Of a stretch of DNA of 64,000 nucleotides, positions 1 to 8,284 are shown piece by piece; the first letter of the stretch is position 1, and every line of letters starts with the position of its first letter. Both the position numbers and the translations under genes were made by a program. Under the pieces are notes generated by a model that saw only the letters and a program-made list of their open reading frames with translations, had not been told where the DNA came from and searched no databases. The DNA comes from an uncultured Clostridia bacterium (GTDB taxonomy: Bacteria > Bacillota > Clostridia > Peptostreptococcales > Anaerovoracaceae): the NCBI GenBank assembly GCA_934271235.1, contig CAKQQT010000009.1, positions 36,103 through 100,102 of the forward strand, read 5' to 3'.

Positions 1-1808
1 CGGAAAAATTCCGCAAGGAGCTGTATTACGGCACTGGAGACCGGCATCTGGTCTATGACTATGTCAGCCGCACCAGCGGGACCGTGTCGCATCAGGACCG
101 GCCGTTTGAGGGAGCGCTGAACAATATCGAACGCCGTTACCGCGAGTCGACTTCGCAGTATTTTAAGGACAAGATGGAAAAATACATGACCATCAAGACC
201 TGTCCGGACTGCAGCGGCAAGCGTCTTAAGCCGGAGATCCTGGCCGTGACGGTCGGCGGCAAGAACATCGCGGAGCTTTCGGACATGTCGATCCGTGAGG
301 CGCTGGATTTCATCGAGCGCATCGAATTCAGTGAAAAAGATGCGATGATCGCACATCAGATCATCAAGGAAATTAAAGCAAGACTGCAGTTCCTGGTCGA
401 TGTGGGACTGGACTATCTGACACTGAGCCGCAGCGCGGGAACGCTCTCGGGCGGCGAGTCGCAGCGGATTCGCCTGGCGACACAGATCGGTTCCGGCTTG
501 GTCGGTGTGCTCTATATCCTCGACGAACCCAGCATCGGCCTGCATCAAAAGGATAATGAAAAACTGCTGCAGACCTTGCGGCATCTGACGGATATCGGCA
601 ATACGCTGGTGGTGGTCGAGCACGATGAGGATACCATGTACGCGGCAGATCATATCGTGGACATCGGACCGGGCGCGGGCATTTACGGCGGGGAGCTGGT
701 CGCACAGGGTACCGTGCAGGACATCATGAACTGCAAGGAATCCCTGACCGGGCAGTATCTGTCAGGAGCGAAGAAGATCTATGTACCGGACCAGCGGCGG
801 CAGGGCAACGGGAACAGTATTATTGTCAAGGGTGCCAGAGAACACAATCTCAAGAATATCGACGTGGAATTTCCGCTGGGTAAGTTTGTCTGCGTGACCG
901 GGGTTTCCGGTTCAGGCAAGAGCAGCCTGATCAACGAGATCTTGTATAAGGGGGCGGCGAAGATCACGAACCGCCTGCAGGAAGAACCGGGTGAGCACGA
1001 TGAGATCCTCGGACTGGAGCATATCGACAAGGTGATCGACATCGACCAGTCGCCGATCGGCAGAACGCCGCGTTCCAATCCGGCGACGTATACGGGCATG
1101 TTCAATTATATCCGCGATCTGTTCGCGAGCCTGCCGGAGGCAAAATTGCGCGGCTATGAAAAAGGGCGGTTTAGTTTTAATGTCAAGGGCGGCCGCTGCG
1201 AGGCCTGCGGCGGCGACGGCATCATTCAGATCGAAATGCACTTCCTGCCGGATGTATATGTGCCTTGCGAGGTCTGCAAGGGCAAACGGTACAACCGCGA
1301 GACGCTGGAAGTCAAATATAAAGGAAAAAGTATCTTCGATGTACTTGACATGAGTGTCAGTGAGGGGGTAGAATTCTTTCAGAACATTCCTTCCATCAGC
1401 AGGCATCTCAAGACGCTGGAAGAAGTCGGCCTGGGCTATATCAAACTGGGCCAGCCGTCGACACAGCTTTCGGGCGGCGAGGCGCAGCGTGTCAAGCTGG
1501 CGTCGGAGCTCGCGAAGCGGAGTACGGGCAAGACTCTGTATATCCTCGATGAGCCGACGACGGGGCTGCACTTCGCGGACGTGGACAAGCTGCTGGCGGT
1601 ATTGGACAAGCTTGTGGATGCAGGCAATACGGTGGTGGTCATCGAGCATAATCTCGATGTCATCAAGCGGGCGGACCACATCATTGACTTGGGACCTGAC
1701 GGCGGGAACCGCGGCGGCACTATCGTGACGACCGGCACGCCGGAAGAAGTGGCTGCGTGCCCGCAGTCTTATACAGGACAGTTCTTAAAAAAGCTATTGC
1801 AAAAATAG
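1..1808 (+). CDS. uvrA: UvrABC system protein A, C-terminal part (5' end outside window)
   Basis: This is the damage-recognition ATPase of nucleotide excision repair. The frame is open from base 3, so the gene starts before the window, and about 600 residues of a protein normally near 940 are visible. It shows two ABC signature motifs (LSGGESQR and LSGGEAQR), each followed by a Walker B ending in ILDEP, a second-half Walker A (GVSGSGKSS), and the C-terminal zinc finger of two CxxC pairs about 20 residues apart. The sequence is intact to its stop. The family assignment is secure. Confidence 0.97.
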   Translation, partial: EKFRKELYYGTGDRHLVYDYVSRTSGTVSHQDRPFEGALNNIERRYRESTSQYFKDKMEKYMTIKTCPDCSGKRLKPEILAVTVGGKNIAELSDMSIREALDFIERIEFSEKDAMIAHQIIKEIKARLQFLVDVGLDYLTLSRSAGTLSGGESQRIRLATQIGSGLVGVLYILDEPSIGLHQKDNEKLLQTLRHLTDIGNTLVVVEHDEDTMYAADHIVDIGPGAGIYGGELVAQGTVQDIMNCKESLTGQYLSGAKKIYVPDQRRQGNGNSIIVKGAREHNLKNIDVEFPLGKFVCVTGVSGSGKSSLINEILYKGAAKITNRLQEEPGEHDEILGLEHIDKVIDIDQSPIGRTPRSNPATYTGMFNYIRDLFASLPEAKLRGYEKGRFSFNVKGGRCEACGGDGIIQIEMHFLPDVYVPCEVCKGKRYNRETLEVKYKGKSIFDVLDMSVSEGVEFFQNIPSISRHLKTLEEVGLGYIKLGQPSTQLSGGEAQRVKLASELAKRSTGKTLYILDEPTTGLHFADVDKLLAVLDKLVDAGNTVVVIEHNLDVIKRADHIIDLGPDGGNRGGTIVTTGTPEEVAACPQSYTGQFLKKLLQK

Positions 1809-1919
1809 GCAGAGATTCTATGCGTATCAGCTTATGTATACAGCAGAGGTATCCTGCGAGAGCGGACGCGGCTTTGCTGCCGGGTCCCTATGACACAGAA
1901 ACGTACAGAGGAGAATCCA

Positions 1920-3353
1920 ATGGACAAGAGAATGAATCTGACGATGCTCACGGATTTTTATGAGATCACCATGGCAAACGGGTACTTTGAATCCGGTATG
2001 GCGGACGATATCGCCTATTTCGATATGTTTTTCCGCAGAGTGCCGGACGGCGGCGGCTATGCCATCATGGCAGGTCTGGAGCAGCTGATCGATTACCTGA
2101 AAAACCTCAAATTTACGGACGAGGACATCGAATATCTGCGCGGGAAAAACATTTTCTGCGAAGATTTTCTTGCGTATCTGCGCAATTTTGAGTTTAAGTG
2201 TGACGTCTGGGCCGTTCCGGAGGGAACACCGATCTTCCCGCATGAACCGATCGTGACCGTCAGAGGACCGGTGATGCAGGCGCAGTTTGTGGAAACGATG
2301 GTGCTTTTGTGCATCAACCATCAGAGTATGATCGCGACCAAGGCAAGCCGTATCGTGCGTGCCGCGAAGGGAAGACCGGTCATGGAATTCGGTTCCCGCA
2401 GAGCGCACGGCGCGGACGCTGCTATCATGGGTGCCAGAGCTGCTTATATCGGGGGCTGCGCAGGTACCGCCTGTGCGATCGCGGACCGCGATTACGGCAT
2501 TGTAGCGCTGGGGACCATGGCACACAGCTGGGTACAGATGTATCCGGACGAGTATTCGGCGTTCAAAAAATACGCGGAGATCTACCCGGACAACTGCGTG
2601 CTGCTGGTGGATACCTATAATGTGCTGAAATCCGGTGTACCGGCAGCAATCAAGGTATTCAAGGAAATGAAACCGGCCAAGATGGGCATTCGTATCGACT
2701 CCGGTGACGTATCTTATCTGACCAAAAAGGCACGTAAGATGCTGGACGACGCGGGACTTCCGGACTGCACCATCGTCGTATCCAATTCTCTGGATGAATA
2801 TATTATCCGCGACGTCATCCTCGAGGGCGCGCAGATCGACTCGTTCGGCGTCGGCGAGCGTTTGATCACGGCCAAATCCGAGCCGGTCTTCGGCGGCGTT
2901 TATAAGCTGGCGGCGCTTGAAAAAGACGGCGTGTTGACGCCAAAGATCAAGATCTCCGAAAACGTTGAGAAGATCACCAATCCGGGCTTCAAGGGTCTGT
3001 ATCGTTTGTACAGCAAAGATACCGGCAAGGCGCGCGGCGATGTGATCACGCTGGCGGAAGAAACGATCCCGCAGCAGGAATCTTATGAGATCTTCGACCC
3101 GAACGCAGTCTGGAAAAAGACACGGATCCACAATTATGAAGTCCGCAACCTGCACGTGCAGATCTTCGATCAAGGCAAGTGTGTTTACGAAAGCCCGGAC
3201 ATTGAAACGATCAAAAAGTATTGTCAGGAGCAGCTGGATACTCTCTGGGACGAGACGCTGCGTTTCGAAAATCCGCAGACTTACTATGTAGACCTTTCTC
3301 AGAAACTGTGGGATATGAAGAACACACTTTTGCAGGAGCATTCATCGAAGTAA
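1920..3353 (+). CDS. pncB: Nicotinate phosphoribosyltransferase
   Basis: It joins nicotinate and PRPP to give nicotinate mononucleotide in the NAD salvage (Preiss-Handler) pathway, in the cytosol. I see the N-terminal TDFYEITMANGYF segment, the phosphate-binding GSRRAHG motif and the AHSWVQ segment with the conserved histidine. The length is 477 residues, normal for the bacterial family. I chose the ATG at 1920 because AGAGGAGA lies seven bases before it; an in-frame ATG at 1890 has no good ribosome binding site. A terminator follows. It may be transcribed alone, 111 bases after uvrA. Confidence 0.93.
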   Translation: MDKRMNLTMLTDFYEITMANGYFESGMADDIAYFDMFFRRVPDGGGYAIMAGLEQLIDYLKNLKFTDEDIEYLRGKNIFCEDFLAYLRNFEFKCDVWAVPEGTPIFPHEPIVTVRGPVMQAQFVETMVLLCINHQSMIATKASRIVRAAKGRPVMEFGSRRAHGADAAIMGARAAYIGGCAGTACAIADRDYGIVALGTMAHSWVQMYPDEYSAFKKYAEIYPDNCVLLVDTYNVLKSGVPAAIKVFKEMKPAKMGIRIDSGDVSYLTKKARKMLDDAGLPDCTIVVSNSLDEYIIRDVILEGAQIDSFGVGERLITAKSEPVFGGVYKLAALEKDGVLTPKIKISENVEKITNPGFKGLYRLYSKDTGKARGDVITLAEETIPQQESYEIFDPNAVWKKTRIHNYEVRNLHVQIFDQGKCVYESPDIETIKKYCQEQLDTLWDETLRFENPQTYYVDLSQKLWDMKNTLLQEHSSK

Positions 3354-3395
3354 GAAAACAGATAAAGCCAGAAAACGGATGCTGAAATATGGAGA

Positions 3396-3459
3396 CTGCC
3401 GCGCGGCGGGCTGAGGAAAGATCGAAAGATCCCGTTCCGGCCTTGTGCGGCAGCTTTTT
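3396..3459 (+). terminator. Intrinsic terminator after pncB
   Basis: CTGCCGC (3396-3402) pairs with GCGGCAG (3447-3453), with a small inner GATC-GAAA-GATC type hairpin in the loop, and a run of five T follows. Confidence 0.7.
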
Positions 3460-3510
3460 CCTAAAGATCAGGGCAAAAAACATCAGGATCAAGAAAATGT
3501 CAGAGTAAAG

Positions 3511-3538
3511 AAAAACCCCAAAACTCTGTGCTTTGGGG
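3511..3538 (-). terminator. Intrinsic terminator of tRNA-Ser
   Basis: On the minus strand a CCCCAAA/TTTGGGG stem is followed directly by five T, just downstream of the tRNA 3' end. Confidence 0.8.
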
Positions 3539-3543
3539 TCTGC

Positions 3544-3632
3544 TGGCGGAAGCGGTGGGATTCGAACCCACGTGCCCTTGCGGACAACCGCATTTCGAGT
3601 GCGGCTCGTTATGACCACTTCGATACGCTTCC
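3544..3632 (-). tRNA. tRNA-Ser (anticodon CGA)
   Basis: Read on the minus strand, the acceptor stem GGAAGCG pairs with CGCTTCC, followed by discriminator G and an encoded CCA. The anticodon stem CCGCA/TGCGG encloses the loop CTCGAAA, giving anticodon CGA, which reads UCG serine codons. A long variable arm and the T arm GTGGG-TTCGAAT-CCCAC are present, as expected for a class II serine tRNA. The length including CCA is 89 nucleotides. It stands alone and has its own terminator. Confidence 0.96.
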
Positions 3633-3845
3633 GAATCGGATCGGATGGATTTTCACGACTGGCGAAAATCCTTATCCATCATACCATAACTTTACGTAAG
3701 ATTCAAGTACGCGCTCAAAGAATTTTTCGGCAAGTGTCAAAGAATTTTGCGGTTTTGGCTTTTGCGGGGAGTCGGTACCCGCGAGAGGAACATACTCGCG
3801 AGGGACGCATACCCGTAAGAGAGCAAGAAGAAAGGAGTTCCATCC

Positions 3846-4706
3846 ATGAAAAAGAAGATCCGGATCATCGTGGCGGATCCGGCCGGCAATATCACGATCT
3901 TTGTCGACGAACCGTTTCCGCGCAGCGAATATCAAAAGGTTGCTTCGCAGCTCTTAGCGATGCCGGAGCTGCGCGGGGAACAGGTGGGGTTTATTCAAGA
4001 GGCTCCGGTCTGCGGCAGGGCGGACGGAAAAATGGAAATGTGCGGCTTGGAATTCTGCGGCAACGCGTCGCGCTCTTTCGGGCTTTTGCTCGCGAAGCGC
4101 AGCGGTCTGCGCGGTAAAGGGCAGGTCTTTGTGGATATCAGCGGCTGCAGCGAGATCCTGACCATTGAAGTGGATACGGAAAGCAATGATACAAAAGTGA
4201 AGATGCCGAGTCCGCGAGAGATCAAACTTTTGGATCTGCGCGCTCTCTTTGACGATGCAGACTTTGACCCGGGAAGATCCGTTTGCCGCGAAGATCTGTC
4301 GGCTGTGCGCGCGGTGGATTTCGGCGGCATCCTGCACGTCATCCTTAAGGACATCCCCGCGACCGAAACAAACTTTGCGGTACTGCGGCGGACTCTTTAT
4401 GCGCAGTTTGATCCGCCGGCCATGGGCGTGATGTTCTGCGACAGTCATGCACGTACCTTGACGCCGGTCGTCTATGTCAAGGATGTAGATACGACCTATT
4501 TTGAGGGTTCCTGCGGCAGCGGCTCGACGGCCTGCGCGGCAGCTTTCAGTCTGGGGCGGCCGGATGGTACCTATACCTATACATTCTCGCAGCCGGCCGG
4601 AACGATCGCCTCTACTGTGGTCAAGCAGAACGGCCGCATCGAAAAGGTCTTTATAGAGGGGACCGTACAGCTGAGCGAACCAATGGAAATCGAGGTGGAG
4701 ATCTGA
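3846..4706 (+). CDS. DapF-fold amino acid racemase/epimerase (diaminopimelate epimerase-like, possibly histidine racemase)
   Basis: Cofactor-independent PLP-free racemases of the DapF fold use two cysteines as acid and base. Both are visible: one in FCGNASR (about residue 73) and one in GSCGSGSTACAAA (about residue 223). At 286 residues it is of family length. True DapF normally sits with lysine biosynthesis genes and none is nearby. The divergence from classical DapF resembles the staphylopine-type (CntK) or histidine racemase branch, but I cannot fix the substrate by eye. The start is supported by AAAGGAG nine bases upstream. It is monocistronic. Confidence 0.75.
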   Translation: MKKKIRIIVADPAGNITIFVDEPFPRSEYQKVASQLLAMPELRGEQVGFIQEAPVCGRADGKMEMCGLEFCGNASRSFGLLLAKRSGLRGKGQVFVDISGCSEILTIEVDTESNDTKVKMPSPREIKLLDLRALFDDADFDPGRSVCREDLSAVRAVDFGGILHVILKDIPATETNFAVLRRTLYAQFDPPAMGVMFCDSHARTLTPVVYVKDVDTTYFEGSCGSGSTACAAAFSLGRPDGTYTYTFSQPAGTIASTVVKQNGRIEKVFIEGTVQLSEPMEIEVEI

Positions 4707-4720
4707 TCGCAGCCTGCAGG

Positions 4721-4815
4721 GTGAGCAGTTCCGCGGCGTTCGCAGCGTCTATAGGGCGAGCAGCCCCGCGGCGTTCGCAGCGTCTATAGGATGGGCAGCC
4801 CTGCGGCATCCGAAA
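4721..4815. repeat. 35-base tandem repeat, about 2.6 copies
   Basis: Units starting near 4723, 4758 and 4793 share the pattern GAGCAG-CCGCGGCGTTCGCAGC-GTCTATAGG with few mismatches and an exact 35-base period. They lie directly after the racemase stop codon, outside any open gene. Confidence 0.8.
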
Positions 4816-4828
4816 AACGGCGAAATGG

Positions 4829-5109
4829 ATAAAAAGGTCAGAAAACAAGTTACTTATCCACCTTTACCGAAGCGACGAAGCGAAAAAGTAGGAAATCGCA
4901 CTGCGAAGACGCATGAAAAAAGTCGAAACGGCACGAAAAATGTCGTTTCTTTTTTTGTGTCCAAAACTGAGGAGCGGCGCAGGGGAAACGCATATCCTTT
5001 GTTCGGCCGCTTTCAATAAAATTCGACAGGATTAAAAAAAGTTCGACACGGGACTTTTGTGCCGATCCGAAGAAAGGTGGATAAGTAACTTGAAAAGGGA
5101 CCTTTTTAT
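4829..5109. repeat. 281-base element bounded by 37-base imperfect inverted repeats (MITE-like)
   Basis: The left arm (4829-4865) and the reverse complement of the right arm (5073-5109) match at 31 of 37 bases: 11 identical outer bases, six mismatches, then 20 identical inner bases including AAGTTACTTATCCACC. There is no transposase inside and no long reading frame. The interior holds a terminator-like hairpin. I see no clear target-site duplication. It may be a non-autonomous transposable element or a large cruciform. Confidence 0.6.
4925..4956 (+). terminator. Intrinsic terminator, probably for the DapF-fold gene
   Basis: GAAACGGCA pairs with TGTCGTTTC (one G-T wobble) around the loop CGAAAAA, followed by seven T. 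It lies inside the 281-base inverted-repeat element. Confidence 0.65.
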
Positions 5110-5171
5110 CGAATTCAGCGTTTTCAACAGGGTTTTATCCCATGAGTTTTTAACTTTTTTTCATAAATGGG

Positions 5172-5200
5172 TTGACAAACGGTCCTAAAAGTGATATTGT
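5172..5200 (+). promoter_or_regulatory. Sigma-70 type promoter of the gntR-ABC operon
   Basis: A perfect -35 TTGACA (5172-5177) is separated by 17 bases from a -10 TATTGT (5195-5200). It is the strongest housekeeping promoter visible in this stretch. Confidence 0.85.
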
Positions 5201-5219
5201 CTTAGGTGCTTAGGACAAT
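5196..5219. promoter_or_regulatory. Dyad operator overlapping the -10 and start site, likely bound by the GntR protein
   Basis: ATTGTCTTAGG and, after TG, CTTAGGACAAT form an inverted repeat matching at 9 of 11 positions. Its position over the -10 and transcription start suggests autorepression by the first gene of the operon. The binding protein is inferred. Confidence 0.7.
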
Positions 5220-5251
5220 GAAAATGAAACGAACGGAAAGGAGGGGCCGGA

Positions 5252-5731
5252 ATGGATTGGGATCTGGATGACAGCAGGTCGATTTATCCGCAGCTGAAAG
5301 AATTGATCAAGCGAGGGATCATCACCGGAGAATACGTGCCGGGGAGTGCGTTCCCGACGGTACGAGAGTTGGCGCAGGACGCGGGAGTCAACCGCAATAC
5401 GATGCAGCGCGCGATGGCGGAACTGGAGAGTGAGGGGCTCTTGATCACGAATCGAACGGCCGGGCGCACCGTGACGACAGATCTGGCGCTGATCGAAAGC
5501 ATGCGTCGGGAACTGGCCGCGAAGCAGGTCGACACGTTTCTGCAGGAGATGGCTTCGCTGGGATATACCCTGCAAGGGGCTTTGGCAGAGGTCGCAGCGA
5601 AGATCCGGGCCGCGGAGCACGCAGGCAGCGGTGAAAACAGCGGCAGTGCAGCGGATGCAAAAGACGCAGGCCGTGCAGACACTGCGGATCCAGCAGGCGA
5701 TGCGGATACCGCCGAGGATAAAGACGAATAA
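5252..5731 (+). CDS. GntR-family transcriptional regulator, YtrA subfamily
   Basis: This is a DNA-binding repressor of 159 residues. The N-terminal winged helix (residues about 8-75) has the typical IYPQLKELI start and the recognition segment NRNTMQRAMAELESEGLL. There is no large effector domain, only a short helix, as in the YtrA subgroup that controls ABC transporter operons. The last 35 or so residues are a low-complexity Ala/Asp/Gly tail, which is unusual. An AGGAGG site precedes the start. It is first in an operon with the ABC ATPase and permease and probably represses it through the dyad at 5196-5219. Confidence 0.9.
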   Translation: MDWDLDDSRSIYPQLKELIKRGIITGEYVPGSAFPTVRELAQDAGVNRNTMQRAMAELESEGLLITNRTAGRTVTTDLALIESMRRELAAKQVDTFLQEMASLGYTLQGALAEVAAKIRAAEHAGSGENSGSAADAKDAGRADTADPAGDADTAEDKDE

Positions 5732-5750
5732 AAGAAGGGGGATTTAACAT

Positions 5751-6467
5751 ATGAAAACAGAAATTTTAGTACAATGTGAGCATCTGACCAAGATCTTTCC
5801 GGGGAAGAAGGCGTTGGACGATGTGAATCTGGAGATCGGCAGAGGCAAGGTGATCGGACTTTTGGGCCCGAACGGATCCGGTAAAACGACGTTGATCAAG
5901 ATCCTGAACGGATTGCTGCAGCCGAACTTCGGGAGCGCGAAGATCGATGGTACGCCGATCGGGACATACACCAAGTCGCAGGTCAGCTACCTGCCGGACA
6001 AAAACTACTTTGCCGACTGGATGACCGTCAAGGATATCTTCGATCTGTTCGCGGATTTTTATCAGGACTTCGACCGGAAGAAGGCGCTGCAGATGTGCGC
6101 GTCGCTGGGCATCGGTGAGGGCGACCGCATCAAGAGCATGTCCAAGGGCACGAAGGAAAAGGTCCAGCTGATCTTGGTGATGAGCCGCAATGCCCAGCTC
6201 TATCTTTTGGATGAGCCGATCGCGGGGGTCGATCCGGCAGCGAGAGATTATATCATGGGAACGATCATCAACAATTACGCCGACGATGCGACCGTCATCA
6301 TTTCGACGCATCTGATCGCAGACATCGAGAGAGTGCTGGATGAGGTGATCTTCTTAAAAGACGGCAAGATCGTCAGACACGAGACGGTGGATGAACTGAA
6401 AGCAAAAGAAGGAAAATCCGTGGATGAGGTATTTCGTGAGGAATTCAGAATGGGGGAAGTAAGATGA
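5751..6467 (+). CDS. ABC transporter ATP-binding protein
   Basis: A 238-residue nucleotide-binding subunit at the inner face of the membrane. Walker A GPNGSGKTT (about residue 39) and a Walker B ending in LLDEPIAGVDP are clear. The usual LSGGQ signature is replaced by a degenerate SMSKGTKEK, as is common in YtrB/EcsA-like exporters. The stop overlaps the next gene's start (ATGA), so both subunits are translationally coupled. With the YtrA-type regulator upstream, an envelope-stress or antibiotic-response exporter is the usual role; the substrate is unknown. Confidence 0.93.
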   Translation: MKTEILVQCEHLTKIFPGKKALDDVNLEIGRGKVIGLLGPNGSGKTTLIKILNGLLQPNFGSAKIDGTPIGTYTKSQVSYLPDKNYFADWMTVKDIFDLFADFYQDFDRKKALQMCASLGIGEGDRIKSMSKGTKEKVQLILVMSRNAQLYLLDEPIAGVDPAARDYIMGTIINNYADDATVIISTHLIADIERVLDEVIFLKDGKIVRHETVDELKAKEGKSVDEVFREEFRMGEVR

Positions 6468-7282
6468 CAGGAAAATTAATGAAATATGAGTTTCGTTCGG
6501 TCTTGAAGCAAATCGGAGTGATCTGGGCAGCGCTGCCGACCGTGGCGATCTTGACAAGCTTTACCGGTTGGATCTACGCAAGATCGGCGCTGGCGCAGGA
6601 AAATGATCAGATCCTTGGGGCGCTGCTGTCGAGAATACCGATGTTCCTATATGTAGGGCTGTTCATCGCCCTGGTGGTGGCGACGCTGTTCGTCGTCGTG
6701 CTGCGCTTCTATAAAGGACTGCTCAAAGAGGAAGGGTATCTGATGCATACGCTGCCGGTCAAGGAGTGGCAGCTGATCACATCCAAAGGCATCACAGCGA
6801 CGGTCACGGTGTTAGTCAGCATGATCTTGGCGGCGGTGTCCATCGTTCTGCTGAACCTGGTCGGCAATGTGTCCGGCGTCGCGGATTTTTTCCGGGCTGC
6901 GGGGGAAGCCGTTCGGGAATATCCGGAGGCGCTTCTTTATAGCGTTGAGGGATTGATCGTAGCGCTGGCCGGTATCATGACGGAGGTTTACAAGATCTAC
7001 GCGTCGCTTTCCATCGGTCAGCTGATGGCTAAACATCGAGTCCTTTGGAGTGTCGCAGCGTATATCGGCATCGGCATTGCCTTTACCCTGCTCGGATCGA
7101 TCCTGCTGACCGTATTCGGACAGCCGTTCGTAACGATCACAGATCACATTTTCTCGGATCTTTCTTATCGGCAGGTGGTCCAGACACTTTTAGGCTCTGC
7201 GTTCCTGTACTTCGCGGTACAGATCGCGATCTTCCATGTGACCAGCGAACGGATCCTCAGTTTGAAGCTGAACCTGGAGTAG
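6464..7282 (+). CDS. ABC transporter membrane subunit
   Basis: This 272-residue integral membrane protein has about six hydrophobic segments (starting near residues 20, 60, 110, 160, 195 and 235). It is the permease partner of the preceding ATPase, overlapping it by four bases. I see no soluble domain or signal peptide. The gene is intact, and no T-rich terminator was recognised between it and the convergent arsR gene. The family is assigned by position and hydrophobicity, not by a strong motif. Confidence 0.85.
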   Translation: MTGKLMKYEFRSVLKQIGVIWAALPTVAILTSFTGWIYARSALAQENDQILGALLSRIPMFLYVGLFIALVVATLFVVVLRFYKGLLKEEGYLMHTLPVKEWQLITSKGITATVTVLVSMILAAVSIVLLNLVGNVSGVADFFRAAGEAVREYPEALLYSVEGLIVALAGIMTEVYKIYASLSIGQLMAKHRVLWSVAAYIGIGIAFTLLGSILLTVFGQPFVTITDHIFSDLSYRQVVQTLLGSAFLYFAVQIAIFHVTSERILSLKLNLE

Positions 7283-7348
7283 TGACAGCGCGGGAAATGC
7301 GCACGGTATGCACATGCGCACATAGCTAGGGCAGCACATGCGGCATGT

Positions 7349-7711
7349 TCAATGCTCGTGACTGCAGTGCGGATCGTGCGCGGCGTGGCAGTGTGCGCAG
7401 CCGCAGCCTTCCCCGTGCATCTTGTGCTCGATGTGGACGAAAGCGATGTCGATGATATCGACGACATGCTGGTCATCCAGCGAATAAAACATATTTTTAC
7501 CATCTCGGCGGCTTTTGACCAGACCTTCGCTTTTTAAGAGGCGAAGCTGGTGGGAGACCGCCGATTTTGTCATTTCGACCTCGGCGGCGATGTCGTTGAC
7601 ACAAAGCTCGCCGCCTGCGATGGTACATAGGATTTTCATACGGGTCTCATCCCCGACGACGCGGAAAAATTCCGCGGCCTTGGCAATGAGTTCTTTTGAG
7701 ATATGTGACAT
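7349..7711 (-). CDS. ArsR/SmtB-family metal-responsive repressor with a His/Cys-rich tail
   Basis: A 120-residue winged-helix repressor. The recognition helix lies in TKSAVSHQLRLLKSEGLV. The alpha-5 metal site of SmtB/CzrA type is complete, with Asp80, His82, His93 and His96 in the spacing D-x-H-10-H-x2-H, which senses Zn(II) and related metals. An ELCVND motif (residues 35-40) resembles the alpha-3N cysteine site. Residues 97-120 hold many extra His and Cys (HGEGCGCAHCH). It lies downstream of a thioesterase gene on the same strand, and no metal transporter is adjacent, so its target is elsewhere or it controls only this cluster. Confidence 0.9.
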   Translation of the reverse strand: MSHISKELIAKAAEFFRVVGDETRMKILCTIAGGELCVNDIAAEVEMTKSAVSHQLRLLKSEGLVKSRRDGKNMFYSLDDQHVVDIIDIAFVHIEHKMHGEGCGCAHCHAAHDPHCSHEH

Positions 7712-7753
7712 AGTTGCTCCTCTTTGATGATGAAGTGGGTGCCGAAGAAAAAA

Positions 7754-8224
7754 CTACCGTGCGGTCTGCTTGGATGCCATGTTCAGGAAAGTGGCGGTGC
7801 AGACCGCCAGCTTTTTGCCGGTCGTTTTGGAAGTCAGAGCGGCTTCTGCGTGTACCAGCGTTTTACCGGCGGAAATGATCTTACCGACAGCCACAATGGT
7901 GTCGCCCGGCTGGCCGGGCCTTAAAAAGTGTACCTGCAGATCGACCGTCGGCGCCCAGCCGCCCAGAAAAGCCGCGGCGGCGGTGCCGGCTGTGTGATCC
8001 AGCATGGTCGCGAAGATGCCGCCGTGCAGGATGCCGACCCGGTTCAGTTCCCATTCTTTGATCTGATATTCGATCGTGACCGACTGTTCTTCCATATCGC
8101 AGGAAAGATAGGTCGGCGCCATCATGCCGTTGACGATCTGCGGGTTTTTTAAATTTTCACTTTCCAGCATACGGAACGTTTTTTCAACATCCGCCCGGTC
8201 GGTGAGTAAAGCGGAATTGCTCAT
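7754..8224 (-). CDS. PaaI-type hotdog-fold acyl-CoA thioesterase
   Basis: It is predicted to hydrolyse an acyl-CoA or similar thioester in the cytosol. The 156-residue protein has the hotdog-family segment HGGIFATMLDHTAGTAA, including the conserved HGG and the catalytic Asp position, and a final beta-rich half (TIVAVGKIISAGKTL). A start with reasonable upstream purines lies at 8224. It is followed 42 bases later by the ArsR gene on the same strand. The substrate is not predictable from sequence. Confidence 0.85.
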   Translation of the reverse strand: MSNSALLTDRADVEKTFRMLESENLKNPQIVNGMMAPTYLSCDMEEQSVTIEYQIKEWELNRVGILHGGIFATMLDHTAGTAAAAFLGGWAPTVDLQVHFLRPGQPGDTIVAVGKIISAGKTLVHAEAALTSKTTGKKLAVCTATFLNMASKQTAR

Positions 8225-8284
8225 AAAATGATGATCCTTTCGAGTGTCCTTTTTCCTTTTCGATACGTTTCGACAAGAAACGCC

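Noticed and set aside
1827..3341. A 504-codon frame opposite the nicotinate phosphoribosyltransferase gene
   Set aside because: It is fully covered by the well-supported pncB gene and has no motif or ribosome binding site.
4829..5109. A replication-origin-like region with inverted DnaA-box-like TTATCCACC
   Set aside because: There are only two imperfect boxes, both inside the inverted-repeat arms, and no dnaA, dnaN or AT-rich unwinding region is near.
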